From Candidatus Fibrimonadaceae bacterium (lineage in GTDB: Bacteria > Fibrobacterota > Fibrobacteria > Fibrobacterales > Fibrobacteraceae): a DNA stretch of 40,223 bases. A program made the translations under genes and the position numbers. Below are positions 39,979 to 40,223 of the stretch, piece by piece. Position 1 is the stretch's first letter. Every line of letters begins with the position of its first letter. The stretch spans positions 1 to 40,223 of the forward strand of contig JAITFN010000024.1 of NCBI GenBank assembly GCA_031281345.1, written 5' to 3'. Under the pieces are notes generated by a model. It had not been told where the DNA came from. It saw only the letters and a list, made by a program, of their open reading frames with translations, and made no database searches.

Positions 39979-40223
39979 TTAGCATAGAACCATACCCTCT
40001 GCCAAATCCATTATGGCTTCTTTGCTTAAATCTCTAAAACGAAATGAATAATATAAATTCTCAATTATGTTTTTAGATAAATTTACTTTTTTTCTTAATT
40101 TTGCAGCATAAAATTTCAAACCATTTGTAAAAAGCCATAAAGCAATAAGCGCATTCAATTCATAATTTGGTTTATTATTCATCCACGCAAAAGGCTGAAG
40201 TTTCAATATCCAAAAACAATAAA
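39979..40223 (-). CDS. Partial gene of unknown function, cut by the window edge
   Basis: The reading frame is open from the right edge and ends at 39979, giving about 80 C-terminal residues. It includes LQPFAWMNNKPNYELNALIA, LWLFTNGLKFYAAKLRKKVN and a helical end LSKEAIMDLAEGMVLC. It may start inside the window at the ATG of MNNKPNYELN (40180), but the frame stays open upstream without a stop. No family recognised. Its stop lies 5 nt before the poly-G tract. Confidence 0.5.
   Translation of the reverse strand, partial: YCFWILKLQPFAWMNNKPNYELNALIALWLFTNGLKFYAAKLRKKVNLSKNIIENLYYSFRFRDLSKEAIMDLAEGMVLC

Overview
The window looks like a compact, AT-rich Gram-negative chromosome of a Fibrobacter-like bacterium (Fibrobacterota). 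The evidence is two lipoproteins with the Fibrobacter succinogenes major paralogous (FISUMP, TIGR02145) domain behind poly-serine linkers, a run of lipoproteins sharing an N-terminus of the type 'lalaFTLSCSS', an outer-membrane gene set (lpxA, lgt, YidC, a large beta-barrel-like protein), and an EF-G of the mitochondrial-EFG1-like ('spd') type. This assignment rests on recognised families and was not checked by alignment.

Layout. 1-2470: start of mdh (minus), initiator tRNA-fMet (minus) and fusA (plus) from back-to-back TTGACA-N17-TATATT promoters. 2467-8462: sufS coupled to fusA, then the operon pfkA-ppk-mgtC-DUF5683-like. 8453-11520 (minus): coaBC, a small lipoprotein, a thioredoxin and a GT2 glycosyltransferase, joined by 4-8 bp overlaps. 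11585-12109: a 35-bp inverted repeat enclosing a small lipoprotein gene. 12118-14391: hslO and a convergent DUF3450/ExbB (TtpC-like) gene. 14392-17046: accessory stretch with REP-like hairpins, a frameshifted FISUMP lipoprotein, a small unknown gene and a KilA-N gene. 17156-27209: housekeeping genes rsmA, pyrF, a GGDEF cyclase, a DUF721/DciA-like gene, a secreted beta-helix protein, yidC, argS, an RRM protein, DUF3108 and mscS. 27276-32831: FISUMP/DUF2135-like lipoprotein, short tsaB, lgt, cdaA, an FGE-like membrane protein and mtnN. 32821-35367: a large exported beta-barrel candidate. 35431-37418: accessory island with an XRE regulator, a divergent small-DNA-binder/lipoprotein/unknown operon and a PIN toxin-antitoxin pair. 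37456-39197: rimM, rpsP, lpxA. 39252-40223: a lipoprotein behind a 16-G tract and a gene cut by the window edge.

Promoter architecture is the most coherent cross-cutting signal. Almost every transcription unit has a T-tract followed by C and TATATT (or TACATT/TACCTT/TATCTT). In about sixteen units this -10 box lies only 6-11 nt from the start codon. With a normal -10 to +1 distance these mRNAs would be leaderless or carry leaders of 1-5 nt. Genes with longer leaders have a Shine-Dalgarno instead. The pattern also decides starts: GTG for coaBC and lpxA, and the third-codon ATG for pfkA.

The genes serve envelope biogenesis (lgt, yidC, lpxA, lipoproteins, barrel), translation and tRNA function (fusA, tRNA-fMet, argS, rsmA, tsaB, rpsP, rimM), central metabolism (mdh, pfkA, pyrF, coaBC, mtnN, sufS), and nucleotide or phosphate signalling (cdaA, GGDEF, ppk). 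The most unusual observations are widespread leaderless transcription, a FISUMP tip region with NNC-type codons and an internal 21-bp duplication, the homopolymer in a promoter spacer, and the doubly operated XRE cassette.
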